The position numbers were made by a program, and so were the translations under genes. Below are positions 1 through 8,923 of a stretch of 49,093 bases of DNA, piece after piece. This DNA comes from CAZLLE01 sp964560425. GTDB lineage: Bacteria > Campylobacterota > Campylobacteria > Campylobacterales > QNZT01. Where the stretch lies: contig CAZLLE010000038.1 of the NCBI GenBank assembly GCA_964560425.1, positions 1 through 49,093 of the forward strand. The letters run 5' to 3'. Each line of letters starts with the position of its first letter. The stretch's first letter is position 1. Under the pieces are notes generated by a model. That model saw only the letters and a program-made list of their open reading frames with translations. It was not told the origin of the DNA and searched no databases.

Positions 1-3000
1 ATCAAGAGATATCACACTATTAGCATCCAAACTATGATTCATAGAGCAATAGAGAGAACTATCACTTTTTGAACAACTCCAATCTACACCATCTTCATAA
101 TCTACCAAACTATAATCATTTGAACTTATTGTATTAATCTCAAGCTCAACTCCCTCTATAGATTTTGTAGTATGAGAATTTGTAATTTCTACTCTATAAA
201 AGTAGTTTGAGCCTCCATCTACAGGATCAACACTATCTGAGATATCAATACTTAAATCAACATCAACAACCTCTTTAATATCTACATAGATAGAAGTTTC
301 TACTGCACTAGCCAACTGATCTGCACTCAAACTTACCCTACTAATTGTCTCTTTTGCAATAGGAGATGAGAGCGTTATATTAATATCAGGAGACTCTACA
401 CCAAGTTCCAAATATGGTAAAATACATGTAATATTTTCCTCTCCACTACAGTTCCAATCTGTAGTTTGAATATCTTCAAATCTCATATCAGAATCTAAAG
501 TAAAAACAACCTTTATATTGGTTGTATTTATATCACTATTTGGGGAAGAACCATCATTTTTAACTTTCAAGGTATAGGTAATATTTTCATCTATTTTTGC
601 ACTATCTTTATCCGAGATTGCTTTAATAAAAATTAAATTTGCACTCTTACCTCTTACTTGCGTTGTGGCATTTGATTCTCTTACATAAGGATCTAAATCA
701 GAAGTTATAGAAGCACTATTAGTAACTTCAGTCTCATACATAGGAGCAACAACATATAGGTCTATAGTTTTATCTCCAGAGGTAAACTTAGTACCATTGT
801 TATTACACTTAAACTCTCTTGTACTACTATCATAGCTACAACTCCACCCTCCACTATCATAATGATCATAAACCAACTCTGAGGGTAAAGTATCACTAAT
901 TTCAACACTATCAATATCTTTACCACTATTATTAGATACAAAAAGTCTATAGTAAAATGTATCACCCACATAAACAGAAGCAGGATTACTAGATTTTTGA
1001 ATTGATAGTGCATTATTAGGAGATACTAGCGTAACATCTTTTTGGGCAATTACACCAGTCAACTCTTTGGATGAAACTACTTTGGCACTATTAGTTACTA
1101 CTTTATCTACTAAAATTTTAGCGGGTGCTTTTAGTGTTATATTTATATCATTAGCTTGTGTATTAGCACCTAGCATCGTTGTACGACATGTGATAAGATT
1201 GTCACTCTTTGTACAACTCCACCCAGAAGCACTATAATTTATAATGGTAAAATCACTTGGAATATCATCTGTAACTGTTATATTATTCTCATCTGCAATA
1301 GAGTTATTAGTTACCTTAATGAGATAATTAAAAATATCATTTTCCAAAATAATATCTTGTGAAGACTCTTTTAAAATAGCTAAATTAGAAACAGTAGGTA
1401 GAATAGTAATTGAAGCACTACTCTGAGCATGAACATTTACTGTTCCATTAGCCTTTGCATCAACCTCAGCAATGTTGTTAATAACCTCATCAGAAGAGAC
1501 AAAAGGAGCTTCTACTTTAATATACAAATAAGATGTATCACTACCAGAAAGAAGAGTATCAGCATAATCACATGTCACATCCTGCCCTACTTTGCTACAG
1601 CTCCATGGGGCAGAAACACTATCATCCCAATCACTAGGAAGTATAAGATCACTATCAATTAAGTCACTCACTTCAACAAATGTCTCATCTTCTGATCCAT
1701 CATTTGAGACTACAATTGTATAATAAAAAGATTCTTTTGAATATAGTGTTGATGGTGCAGATTTTGTAATATCAATACTAGGCGAAGAGGTGAGGATTAT
1801 TACATTTTTTGCATCATTATCAGTGACATGTTCCATTAAAGTATCGCCATTTACAAAAGCCGAATACTTTACATTTTCAGGATCAGCAGGATCACCTACC
1901 GCTTTAACATTAATATAAAAAAATCTACTCTCTCCAACACCTAACTCATTAATAAGTTCACATGAAACAGCATTAGATTCATAATCACAATTTTTCCAAA
2001 CAGCAGGATCATAATTAAGATCTAAAATATCAAAATCACTAGAAATACGATCTGTTACTGTTACATTATAATCAATCAATGTTCCATTATTTTCAACTAT
2101 TAATGTATAAGCAAACTCTTTATTCTCATATACACTATCAGGAGCAGCTTTAGTAATTTTAATACCCGCTAAAGCTTTTTTGATAGTAAGTGTTCTTGAA
2201 CTATTTTTAGTTAAACTAGTAGAATCTGCATATCCAATATCCGCATCTGTAATATTAGTTACATCTCTATTTTTATTTCGATAATTAGCTCTATATCTAA
2301 TTTGTATTGTTTTTTGTTCATTAGAAGCAAGAACTCCACTATCTAAAGTACATACAATAGGTTCACTAGAGTTACAACTCCAACCAGTTGCATCTACAAT
2401 ATCCACAAAAGAAAAATTCCCCGAACCTTCTGATGGCATAGTAATCTTCAAACTTGTTGTAGCTTCTGAACCTCTATTTTTAATATAAATTGTATCAACA
2501 ACTTCACTTCCAGATTCAATAATATCAGGGTCACTTCTCCATATATCAATATTTTTAGGCTCCAAACTAGGCGTAAAACTATTTTCAATTTGAAAAAAAC
2601 CTTTTGCTAAACTTAAGTCACTATCATCTAAACTAACTTCATTATATACTCTAAGGTAGTATGTACCAGTACTTAATACTCTATCTATTTTAAAAAATCT
2701 AGGATCACTACTAATCTCTGAATCATTTGCAATAACTCCACAAGATGAATCTAAAAGCTCACCGTAGGTATTTACTTTATCATCACTATTTAGATTATCA
2801 ACAGATGTATTAATAATTAATCTGCCATTTTCAGTTAAAACAATTTTATAAAAAAATGCTTCACCAGAATTAGAGTCACCAATGAGATAGGGCTTATCTA
2901 TATCTTGATTATCTAGTATCTCATTTAGAGTAATATTTTCAGTAGGAGAAGTACAACTATCTTCAGCATATAGATTAACAATCAAAGAGAGAATCAAAAA

Positions 3001-3030
3001 TATAATTTTTAAATATCTATAATTATTCAT
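1..3030 (-). CDS. DUF11-repeat secreted surface protein (C-terminus beyond window)
   Basis: The minus frame is open from an ATG at 3030 to the window edge, giving 1010 residues without a stop. The C-terminus lies beyond position 1. The first ~22 residues are a signal peptide ending near LYAEDSC. Residues ~35-125 resemble a PPC-like beta domain, including GTYYLRVYN. After that come at least seven Ig-like DUF11 units of ~128 residues. Each carries a W-x-C motif followed 7-12 residues later by a second Cys, centred near residues 217, 345, 475, 603, 728, 859 and 984, so one disulphide per unit is likely. Acidic/Ser/Asn-rich composition fits an exported adhesin or envelope protein. The start overlaps the stop of the upstream 162-residue gene by ATGA, so the two are translationally coupled. 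Function beyond surface exposure is unknown. Confidence 0.85.
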   Translation of the reverse strand, partial: MNNYRYLKIIFLILSLIVNLYAEDSCTSPTENITLNEILDNQDIDKPYLIGDSNSGEAFFYKIVLTENGRLIINTSVDNLNSDDKVNTYGELLDSSCGVIANDSEISSDPRFFKIDRVLSTGTYYLRVYNEVSLDDSDLSLAKGFFQIENSFTPSLEPKNIDIWRSDPDIIESGSEVVDTIYIKNRGSEATTSLKITMPSEGSGNFSFVDIVDATGWSCNSSEPIVCTLDSGVLASNEQKTIQIRYRANYRNKNRDVTNITDADIGYADSTSLTKNSSRTLTIKKALAGIKITKAAPDSVYENKEFAYTLIVENNGTLIDYNVTVTDRISSDFDILDLNYDPAVWKNCDYESNAVSCELINELGVGESRFFYINVKAVGDPADPENVKYSAFVNGDTLMEHVTDNDAKNVIILTSSPSIDITKSAPSTLYSKESFYYTIVVSNDGSEDETFVEVSDLIDSDLILPSDWDDSVSAPWSCSKVGQDVTCDYADTLLSGSDTSYLYIKVEAPFVSSDEVINNIAEVDAKANGTVNVHAQSSASITILPTVSNLAILKESSQDIILENDIFNYLIKVTNNSIADENNITVTDDIPSDFTIINYSASGWSCTKSDNLITCRTTMLGANTQANDINITLKAPAKILVDKVVTNSAKVVSSKELTGVIAQKDVTLVSPNNALSIQKSSNPASVYVGDTFYYRLFVSNNSGKDIDSVEISDTLPSELVYDHYDSGGWSCSYDSSTREFKCNNNGTKFTSGDKTIDLYVVAPMYETEVTNSASITSDLDPYVRESNATTQVRGKSANLIFIKAISDKDSAKIDENITYTLKVKNDGSSPNSDINTTNIKVVFTLDSDMRFEDIQTTDWNCSGEENITCILPYLELGVESPDINITLSSPIAKETISRVSLSADQLASAVETSIYVDIKEVVDVDLSIDISDSVDPVDGGSNYFYRVEITNSHTTKSIEGVELEINTISSNDYSLVDYEDGVDWSCSKSDSSLYCSMNHSLDANSVISLD

Positions 3031-3515
3031 GAGAGAGTATCCCCTTTTATATATTTAGGATTAATAGGAACTAAATTAATAATTGGTATACCATTTTTAT
3101 CTCTTCTTCTAAAGGTTTTAAAATATCCCTCAAGTTTTCCACTTTTTTGATCAAAAGAGAAATCCCTTCGTCCATCATCAGGAAGGCGAATTAGATATTT
3201 AATCTTTTTATTTTGATCTCTATTATCAGGTGCCTCAAAAATAATTCTCCCATCCTTATCCATGCCTCTTAAAACATTACTCTTCATATTTGTAGATAAT
3301 ATAACTGATAAATGAACAAATTTTCCTTTATTTTCATATAAAAACTCTCGAAAATCTTCAACAGCATCCATATCAATTTTTTTGCTATCTTTGATAGCTA
3401 ATGAAGAGTCAAAAGATTGGATATGACCTCTTGTTTTTTTATAATAGAGATATCCAATTACACTAGATATTCCAATAATTACTACTGATATAATAGTTAA
3501 AAAATTAATACGCAT
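3027..3515 (-). CDS. Hypothetical protein with N-terminal membrane anchor
   Basis: This 162-residue protein is of no family I recognise. One hydrophobic segment at residues ~5-25 is followed by a Lys/Tyr stop-transfer and then a soluble domain of mixed alpha/beta character, rich in Lys, Arg and Asp, with the C-terminal part predicted outside the membrane. A GGAG ribosome site precedes the ATG. It is the first gene of a two-gene unit: its TGA overlaps the ATG of the DUF11-repeat protein by four bases. The coupling suggests it helps export, anchor or process that surface protein, but this is inference only. The divergent 116-bp region to the PAS gene must hold its promoter. Confidence 0.7.
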   Translation of the reverse strand: MRINFLTIISVVIIGISSVIGYLYYKKTRGHIQSFDSSLAIKDSKKIDMDAVEDFREFLYENKGKFVHLSVILSTNMKSNVLRGMDKDGRIIFEAPDNRDQNKKIKYLIRLPDDGRRDFSFDQKSGKLEGYFKTFRRRDKNGIPIINLVPINPKYIKGDTLS

Positions 3516-3575
3516 AATATAAACTCCAATATTTTAATCTACACTAAGCAACTTTCGATCCATATATCCTTTATT

Positions 3576-3601
3576 CAAATAATATTAAAAAAAGTCGATA
3601 T
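3576..3601 (+). promoter_or_regulatory. FliA (sigma-28)-like promoter of the PAS/chemoreceptor pair
   Basis: GTCGATAT at 3594-3601 matches the sigma-28 -10 element (consensus GCCGATAA). CAAA at 3576-3579 is a possible -35 with a 14-base gap, one base short of the usual spacing. It lies 30 bases before the ATG at 3632. The same 8-mer occurs upstream of flgL. Chemotaxis genes are typical sigma-28 targets; the assignment is from sequence only. Confidence 0.45.
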
Positions 3602-3631
3602 ATGAAAAGATACTAACAAAAGGTAGTTTTT

Positions 3632-4180
3632 ATGATACATAAAAAATTAACAAAAAATGATGCACCAAAAGAGATAACAAATAGAGAAAAATTCATGAAA
3701 AAAGATGATTTTATTGTTTCTAAAACTGATAAAAAAGGTACTATTACCTATGCAAACCGAATATTTGTTGAGATGAGTGGATATTCTAAAGAGGAGATAA
3801 TTGGTGCAAATCATAATTTGATTAGACATCCTTTTATGCCTCAAATTGCATTTCAATTAGCTTGGAATCTTATAAAAGATAAAAAAGAGTTTTTTGGATT
3901 TGTAAAAAATTTATCAAAAGATGGAAGCTATTATTGGGTTTTTGCCTATATTACTGCTGATTTAGATAACGAGGGTAATATTTTAGGCTATACATCCTTT
4001 AGAAGAAAACCTTCAAAAGAGGCAATTGAACAAATTACTCCAATTTATGAGCTTTTAAATAGTGCTGAAGTCCAAGGAGGAATGAAAGCTTCAGGAGAAC
4101 TACTAAATAAATATCTTACAGAGAATAAAACAACTTATGAAAAATTTGTACACCACTTACAACTAGGTGAAGTGGCATGA
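3632..4180 (+). CDS. PAS-domain energy-taxis sensor, CetB/Aer-like
   Basis: This 182-residue soluble protein has one PAS domain at residues ~22-135. The segments GTITYANRIFVEMSGYS, HPFMP and KDGSYYWVFAYI are those of the Aer/CetB PAS family, which binds FAD and reports redox or respiratory state. There is no membrane segment and no signalling domain, so it must act through a partner. The next gene, overlapping by ATGA at 4177-4180, is a membrane chemoreceptor without a periplasmic sensor. Together they match the split CetB-CetA receptor of Campylobacter jejuni, in which the PAS protein senses and the MCP signals. C. jejuni CetB is of similar size. AAAGG upstream supports the start. The specific orthology to cetB is inferred from architecture. 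Confidence 0.8.
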   Translation: MIHKKLTKNDAPKEITNREKFMKKDDFIVSKTDKKGTITYANRIFVEMSGYSKEEIIGANHNLIRHPFMPQIAFQLAWNLIKDKKEFFGFVKNLSKDGSYYWVFAYITADLDNEGNILGYTSFRRKPSKEAIEQITPIYELLNSAEVQGGMKASGELLNKYLTENKTTYEKFVHHLQLGEVA

Positions 4181-5619
4181 ATTTAGAACAATTTAAAAAT
4201 AGAAAATTTTTACTACTTTTGACAATCTCTATCACCTCTTCACTATACATACTTGTATCTGATAATCTTATTTTGGGTGGATTAATATTAGTAATTTCAA
4301 TATCATCAATATTTTTACCAACACAGAACAATACAAATAATGATATTTTAGAAAAAATTTTAGATGTTACAACAAAAGCTGGTAATGGCAAACTTTCAGA
4401 TAGAATTATAGTGACAGAAGATCAATCACTTGAGGGAAAAGTGGCATGGGCAATAAATGATATGCTAGATCAAACAGAGGTAATATTGCGTGAAACACGA
4501 AATACAATTAAAGAGTTAAATAATGGCAAGATATACCGTAGTACATTTCCCGAAGGACTACATAATGAGTTTTATATCACAGCAAATTCAATTAATCAAG
4601 CAATAAATGTAATGAGAAGTAATATAAAACATCAAATTAGAGGTAATTTATCTCAAAAATTTAATAAGATTGGTGATGGTATCAAAGGAGGGTTAGATAT
4701 TATAGCCAATGATTTAAAAACTACAAAAGACTCTTCAGAAGAGATTTCAAATCGTTTAGTTTCTGTAGCTAATGACTCCCAAGAGAGTGCTGATTCTATT
4801 AAAAATGTTATTAATGAATTGGATGATTTAAGTAGACTTATTATAGAAAATACAACTGCTATTGACTCTCTTAATAACAATGTAGACAATATTACTTCAG
4901 TAGTAAATCTCATTAAAGATATTGCTGATCAAACAAATCTTTTAGCACTTAATGCAGCTATAGAGGCAGCAAGAGCAGGAGAACATGGAAGAGGATTTGC
5001 TGTTGTTGCAGATGCGGTGAGGTCTCTTGCTGAAAATACACAAAAAGCAACTTCTGAAATATCTCTAACAATACAGAGTTTACAACAACAATCTAGTGAA
5101 ATACAATCAAACTCTTCAAAAATGAACCAAGTCTCTATAAAAGCACAAAATACAATTGTTGATTTTGATAATACACTTGATAAATTAGGTTCTAATATTA
5201 CAAATAGCGTCTCAGATAGTAATTATAGTTATTATAAAATTTTGATTACATTAATAAAAATAGATCATATCTACTTCAAAAATAAAGCATACTCAGCTGT
5301 TGCAAATAATAATATTGATGCAGATTATTTTGGAGATGAGCATAGTTGTAGATTTGGACAGTGGTTAGATGGTGAGGGCAAAGATATTTTTGGTGATTCT
5401 CCATTTTTTAATAAAATCATTACAGAACACTCTAATCTACATAAAGCAATAATTAAAAATCTTGATTGCGTAGGTGATGGTGGATGTTTAACAGATAGAA
5501 ACGGTGATAAACTTGTGGAGCAATTTATTATTGCTGAAGCACATAGTAAAAAACTTTTTGAATTACTTGATGAGATGATTAAAAATCATAAAATTAAATC
5601 TGCAGTTATAGTAGCATAA
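4177..5619 (+). CDS. Methyl-accepting chemotaxis protein with C-terminal CZB zinc-binding domain (CetA-like)
   Basis: This 480-residue chemoreceptor has two closely spaced membrane helices (~11-27 and 31-47) and almost no periplasmic loop, so no external ligand domain. A HAMP-like region (~50-115) and a coiled-coil signalling domain follow. The conserved CheA/CheW hairpin IADQTNLLALNAAIEAARAG begins near residue 249. The C-terminal ~120 residues form a chemoreceptor zinc-binding (CZB) domain, with His near 363 (KIDHIYF), Cys near 391 (SCRFGQWL) and His pair HSNLH near 418-422. It should signal to CheA at the membrane using the PAS protein encoded just upstream as its sensor, with zinc or redox/hypochlorite input through CZB as in other CZB receptors. 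The added CZB domain is the unusual feature for a CetA-type protein. Confidence 0.87.
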   Translation: MNLEQFKNRKFLLLLTISITSSLYILVSDNLILGGLILVISISSIFLPTQNNTNNDILEKILDVTTKAGNGKLSDRIIVTEDQSLEGKVAWAINDMLDQTEVILRETRNTIKELNNGKIYRSTFPEGLHNEFYITANSINQAINVMRSNIKHQIRGNLSQKFNKIGDGIKGGLDIIANDLKTTKDSSEEISNRLVSVANDSQESADSIKNVINELDDLSRLIIENTTAIDSLNNNVDNITSVVNLIKDIADQTNLLALNAAIEAARAGEHGRGFAVVADAVRSLAENTQKATSEISLTIQSLQQQSSEIQSNSSKMNQVSIKAQNTIVDFDNTLDKLGSNITNSVSDSNYSYYKILITLIKIDHIYFKNKAYSAVANNNIDADYFGDEHSCRFGQWLDGEGKDIFGDSPFFNKIITEHSNLHKAIIKNLDCVGDGGCLTDRNGDKLVEQFIIAEAHSKKLFELLDEMIKNHKIKSAVIVA

Positions 5620-5642
5620 TAAGGTGGAAAAATCCCACCTTA
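5620..5642. terminator. Bidirectional terminator between chemoreceptor gene and purL
   Basis: Eight-base stem TAAGGTGG / CCACCTTA with a 7-base A-rich loop lies between the convergent genes and overlaps the purL stop codon. No long U-tract follows on either side, so efficiency is uncertain. Confidence 0.6.
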
Positions 5643-7844
5643 AATATCTTGTTCTACAACCTCTTGAAATTTATTAAAATAGATATTAGAGAGTTCATCC
5701 AAATTTTTCTCAATATCGTTGCAGATAAATTTTTTACCATCAGTAACTTTTCCAATAAACTCTACTGGAATATTCATCTCTTTGGCAAAGTTCTCAAATA
5801 GTTGACTATCTTCTACTTCTACAATTGCTCTTGAAAAAGTTTCACTAAAAATATCTCGTGAATCATCAACTTGTACTATTACTTCAACACCTTTGTTACT
5901 ATTGACTGACATTTTTGCTAAAGCTATTGCTATACCACCTATATTAATATCTTTAGCAGCCTTTAGAAGATTTTTGTTATTAGCTTCAATTATAAAATTC
6001 CAAAGTTTTAACTCTTTTTCAAAATCTACTGATGCCAAAGTTCCTTCTACTTTATTAAATAACTCTTTCATATAGAGACTTCCACCAAAATCATGTCCTG
6101 TCTTCCCTACTATATAGAGAGAATTTCCACTTTTTTGAAAGATAGATGAGAGAGTTTTTTCTTGATTATCAAGTACACCTACCATTGCAATACTAGGTGT
6201 TGGAAATACACCTACACCATTTGTCTCATTATATAAAGAGACATTTCCACTAACTACTGGAGTATTAAGCTCTCTACAAGCATTTTTGATACCTTCACAA
6301 CCTTTTGCAAATTGCCACATTATTTCAGGTTTTTCAGGATTTCCATAATTGAGACAATCAGTAATGGCAAGAGGAGTTGCCCCACTCATAGCAACATTTC
6401 TTCCACTCTCCATCACCGCAGCAGCAGCTCCTCCTTCAGGATCAATAAAACAGTATCGTGGATTACAATCACTACTCATAGCAATAGCTTTATTATTCTC
6501 TTTTACTCTTACCACACTCGCATCCAAACTACCAGGAGATTTTATTGTATTAGTTTGAACCATTGAATCATATTGCTCATATACCCATGCTTTATTTACT
6601 ACCTCTACACTAGAAAATAGTCTATCAAAAGCATCACTGTTAGAAACTTTATCAAAACTATCAATAGTAGTATCTTTTATCTCATCTAAATAGGCAGGTT
6701 TTTTAATAGGACGATCAAGAATAGGAGCTTCCTCCGTGATAGGGTCAATAGGAATATCCGCTACTCTATCTCCATGCCAAAATAGCTCCATATTTCCAGT
6801 ATCACTAACCTCTCCAATAACCGCTACATCCAAATCCCACTTCTCAAATAGCTCTACAACTTTATCTTCACACCCTTTTTTGGCACAAATCAGCATTCTC
6901 TCTTGTGATTCAGAGAGCATAAAATCATAAGGAGTCATATTCTCTTCTCTTGCAGGAACCTTATCAAGATGCATAATCATACCACTTCCACTTCTTCCAG
7001 CCATCTCAAAACTACTTGAAGTAAGACCCGCCGCACCCATATCTTGAATACCTACAATCAGATCCTCTTTGAAAAGCTCCAAACATGCTTCTAGTAGAAG
7101 TTTTTCAGCAAACGGATCACCAACTTGAACTGTAGGACGAAGTGACTTGCTCTCTTCTGTAAAACTATCACTACTCATAACAGCCCCACCAAGACCATCA
7201 CGACCAGTTTTACTTCCTACATAAATTACAGGATTACCAATACCTTCTGCTCTTCCATAAAAAATCTCATCACTTTTACAAGTACCCAATGTAAAAGCAT
7301 TTACCAAAATATTTCCATTATAAGCATCATCAAAAAATGTCTCACCACCAATAGTAGGAACACCCATGCAATTACCATAATCACCAATTCCAGCAACAAC
7401 ACCTCTAACCAAATATCTCTGATGGGCACTTATCTCATCATCTCTAGTAATATTACCAAAACGAAGAGCATTCATATTTGCTACAGGTCTAGCTCCCATA
7501 GTAAAGACATCTCTCAAAATTCCACCTACTCCAGTAGCCGCACCCTGATAAGGCTCAATAAATGAGGGGTGATTATGACTCTCCATCTTAAATACAGCAG
7601 CCATGCCATCACCAATATCAATAACACCAGCATTTTCCCCTGGTCCTTGAATTACCCAAGGGGCAGTTGTAGGGAAACCATTAAGATACTTTTTACTTGA
7701 TTTATATGAACAGTGTTCACTCCACATAGCAGAAAAAATACCGATTTCTAATAAATTTGGTTCACGATTAAGGATTTTTTTGATGTGTTCATAGTCTAGT
7801 TTTGAAAGTTTGTGCGATTTTAAGATTTCGTCTATATTTTCCAT
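5640..7844 (-). CDS. purL: Phosphoribosylformylglycinamidine synthase subunit PurL
   Basis: PurL (734 residues) is the ATP-dependent synthetase subunit that converts FGAR plus ammonia to FGAM in purine synthesis. It works in the cytoplasm with PurS and the glutaminase PurQ, neither of which is in this window. The length is that of the small PurL found with separate PurQ/PurS, not the ~1300-residue fused enzyme. Visible motifs are MWSEHCSYKSSK near residue 40 with the catalytic His, ESHNHPSFIEPYQGAATGVG near 90, the IGGETFF segment, and the second half with the DASVVRV/SSDCNPRY repeat typical of the duplicated AIRS fold. The start is ATG at 7844 with AAGGGA upstream. It stands alone, with hairpins on both sides. 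Confidence 0.96.
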   Translation of the reverse strand: MENIDEILKSHKLSKLDYEHIKKILNREPNLLEIGIFSAMWSEHCSYKSSKKYLNGFPTTAPWVIQGPGENAGVIDIGDGMAAVFKMESHNHPSFIEPYQGAATGVGGILRDVFTMGARPVANMNALRFGNITRDDEISAHQRYLVRGVVAGIGDYGNCMGVPTIGGETFFDDAYNGNILVNAFTLGTCKSDEIFYGRAEGIGNPVIYVGSKTGRDGLGGAVMSSDSFTEESKSLRPTVQVGDPFAEKLLLEACLELFKEDLIVGIQDMGAAGLTSSSFEMAGRSGSGMIMHLDKVPAREENMTPYDFMLSESQERMLICAKKGCEDKVVELFEKWDLDVAVIGEVSDTGNMELFWHGDRVADIPIDPITEEAPILDRPIKKPAYLDEIKDTTIDSFDKVSNSDAFDRLFSSVEVVNKAWVYEQYDSMVQTNTIKSPGSLDASVVRVKENNKAIAMSSDCNPRYCFIDPEGGAAAAVMESGRNVAMSGATPLAITDCLNYGNPEKPEIMWQFAKGCEGIKNACRELNTPVVSGNVSLYNETNGVGVFPTPSIAMVGVLDNQEKTLSSIFQKSGNSLYIVGKTGHDFGGSLYMKELFNKVEGTLASVDFEKELKLWNFIIEANNKNLLKAAKDINIGGIAIALAKMSVNSNKGVEVIVQVDDSRDIFSETFSRAIVEVEDSQLFENFAKEMNIPVEFIGKVTDGKKFICNDIEKNLDELSNIYFNKFQEVVEQDI

Positions 7845-7910
7845 AGATTCCCTTAGATAATTTTTGTTTGATTTTACTCAAAAAGGGATAAAAAAGGAGA
7901 GAAAGAGGGA

Positions 7911-7938
7911 TAGCATATCAAAAAAATTTGATATGCTA
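7911..7938 (-). terminator. Stem-loop after malate dehydrogenase gene
   Basis: A perfect 12-base inverted repeat, TAGCATATCAAA / TTTGATATGCTA, with a 4-base loop lies 8 bases past the mdh stop and about 65 bases before purL. It probably ends the etf-mdh transcript. The stem is AT-rich and no U-run follows, so an operator for purL is the alternative. Confidence 0.55.
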
Positions 7939-7945
7939 AAAATAA

Positions 7946-8890
7946 TTAACCAAAGAAACCTTCATCTTTTAAGATATTAATGTTACTTTGTATAGAATCA
8001 ACAGAGATAGCAACTTTCTCTTTCATCTTATCATCTAATTCTAATTCAATAATTTTTTCAACACCCTTAGCTCCTAAAACAACAGGAACACTAAGTGTTA
8101 CATCCTTATACCCATACTCCCCATCAAGAAGTACAGATGAAGGCATAACAATTCTTGAATCATCTAAAATAGCCTCAACCATCACAGAGATAGCTCGTCC
8201 GGGAGCATAATATCCAGAAGTTTTAAGATGTTTTACGATCTCAGCTCCACCAAACTTAGTCTTTTGAATTACATCTTCCATGTCAGTTTTACCAATAATC
8301 TGATCCAATGGAACACCACCAACAGCAGAAATTTCAGGATAAGGAATCATTTTTTCACCATGATCACCAATAACAATAGCTCTAACTTGACCTGAACCAT
8401 ACCCCACTTTTTTCTGTATTTGATATGACATTCTAGCACCATCAAGTGCTCCAGACATACCAATTATTCTATTTCTTTCCCAACCTGTTAATTTATGTAT
8501 AACATAAGTCATAACATCAAGAGGATTTGCTACACAAAGAATAATAGCATTTGGAGAGTATTTTTTGATATTATCAGTAACATCTGTTATAATTTTTGCA
8601 TTGATATTTAAAAGGTCAGCTCTTGTCATATCACCTTTTCGTGGAACTCCAGCTGTTACAACAACAATATCACAATCTTTCATCTCTGAAGGAGTTTCAG
8701 CTGCTGTTACTATAGTACCTCTTGGAGAGTATGAGGTAGCTTGTCCAATATCTATAGCTTTTCCAATAGCTACATCAGGCACAATATCATATAAAACTAT
8801 CTCATGACATGTACCCATCATCGCCAAAGAGTAGGCAGCTGTAGCACCAACTGCTCCAGCCCCCACTATTCCTACTTTTCTACCAACCAT
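7946..8890 (-). CDS. mdh: Malate dehydrogenase, NAD-type (copy 1, in the etf operon)
   Basis: This 314-residue enzyme of the LDH/MDH superfamily interconverts malate and oxaloacetate. The Rossmann motif GIVGAGAVGATAA is at residues 7-19. An Asp at position 35 (VLYDI), at the end of the second beta strand, is the usual determinant of NAD preference. The substrate loop VPRKGDMTRADL carries the Arg that distinguishes malate from lactate dehydrogenases, and IGDHGE near residue 176 contains the catalytic His. AAGGAG precedes the ATG. It is the last gene of the transcript ETF-QO, EtfBA, Mdh, 33 bases after etfBA, and is followed by a hairpin. A second paralogue is encoded at 19210-20178 in the main TCA operon and has a different cofactor loop. 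Confidence 0.93.
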   Translation of the reverse strand: MVGRKVGIVGAGAVGATAAYSLAMMGTCHEIVLYDIVPDVAIGKAIDIGQATSYSPRGTIVTAAETPSEMKDCDIVVVTAGVPRKGDMTRADLLNINAKIITDVTDNIKKYSPNAIILCVANPLDVMTYVIHKLTGWERNRIIGMSGALDGARMSYQIQKKVGYGSGQVRAIVIGDHGEKMIPYPEISAVGGVPLDQIIGKTDMEDVIQKTKFGGAEIVKHLKTSGYYAPGRAISVMVEAILDDSRIVMPSSVLLDGEYGYKDVTLSVPVVLGAKGVEKIIELELDDKMKEKVAISVDSIQSNINILKDEGFFG

Positions 8891-8923
8891 ATGTTCTCCT
8901 TAAATATATTTGAATTAATTATA

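Noticed and set aside
1..3030. Apparent gene-poor 3-kb region at the left edge, or a DNA repeat array
   Set aside because: Reading the minus strand gives one uninterrupted frame with a signal peptide; the repetition is at protein-domain level (DUF11) and diverged, not a CRISPR or DNA tandem repeat.
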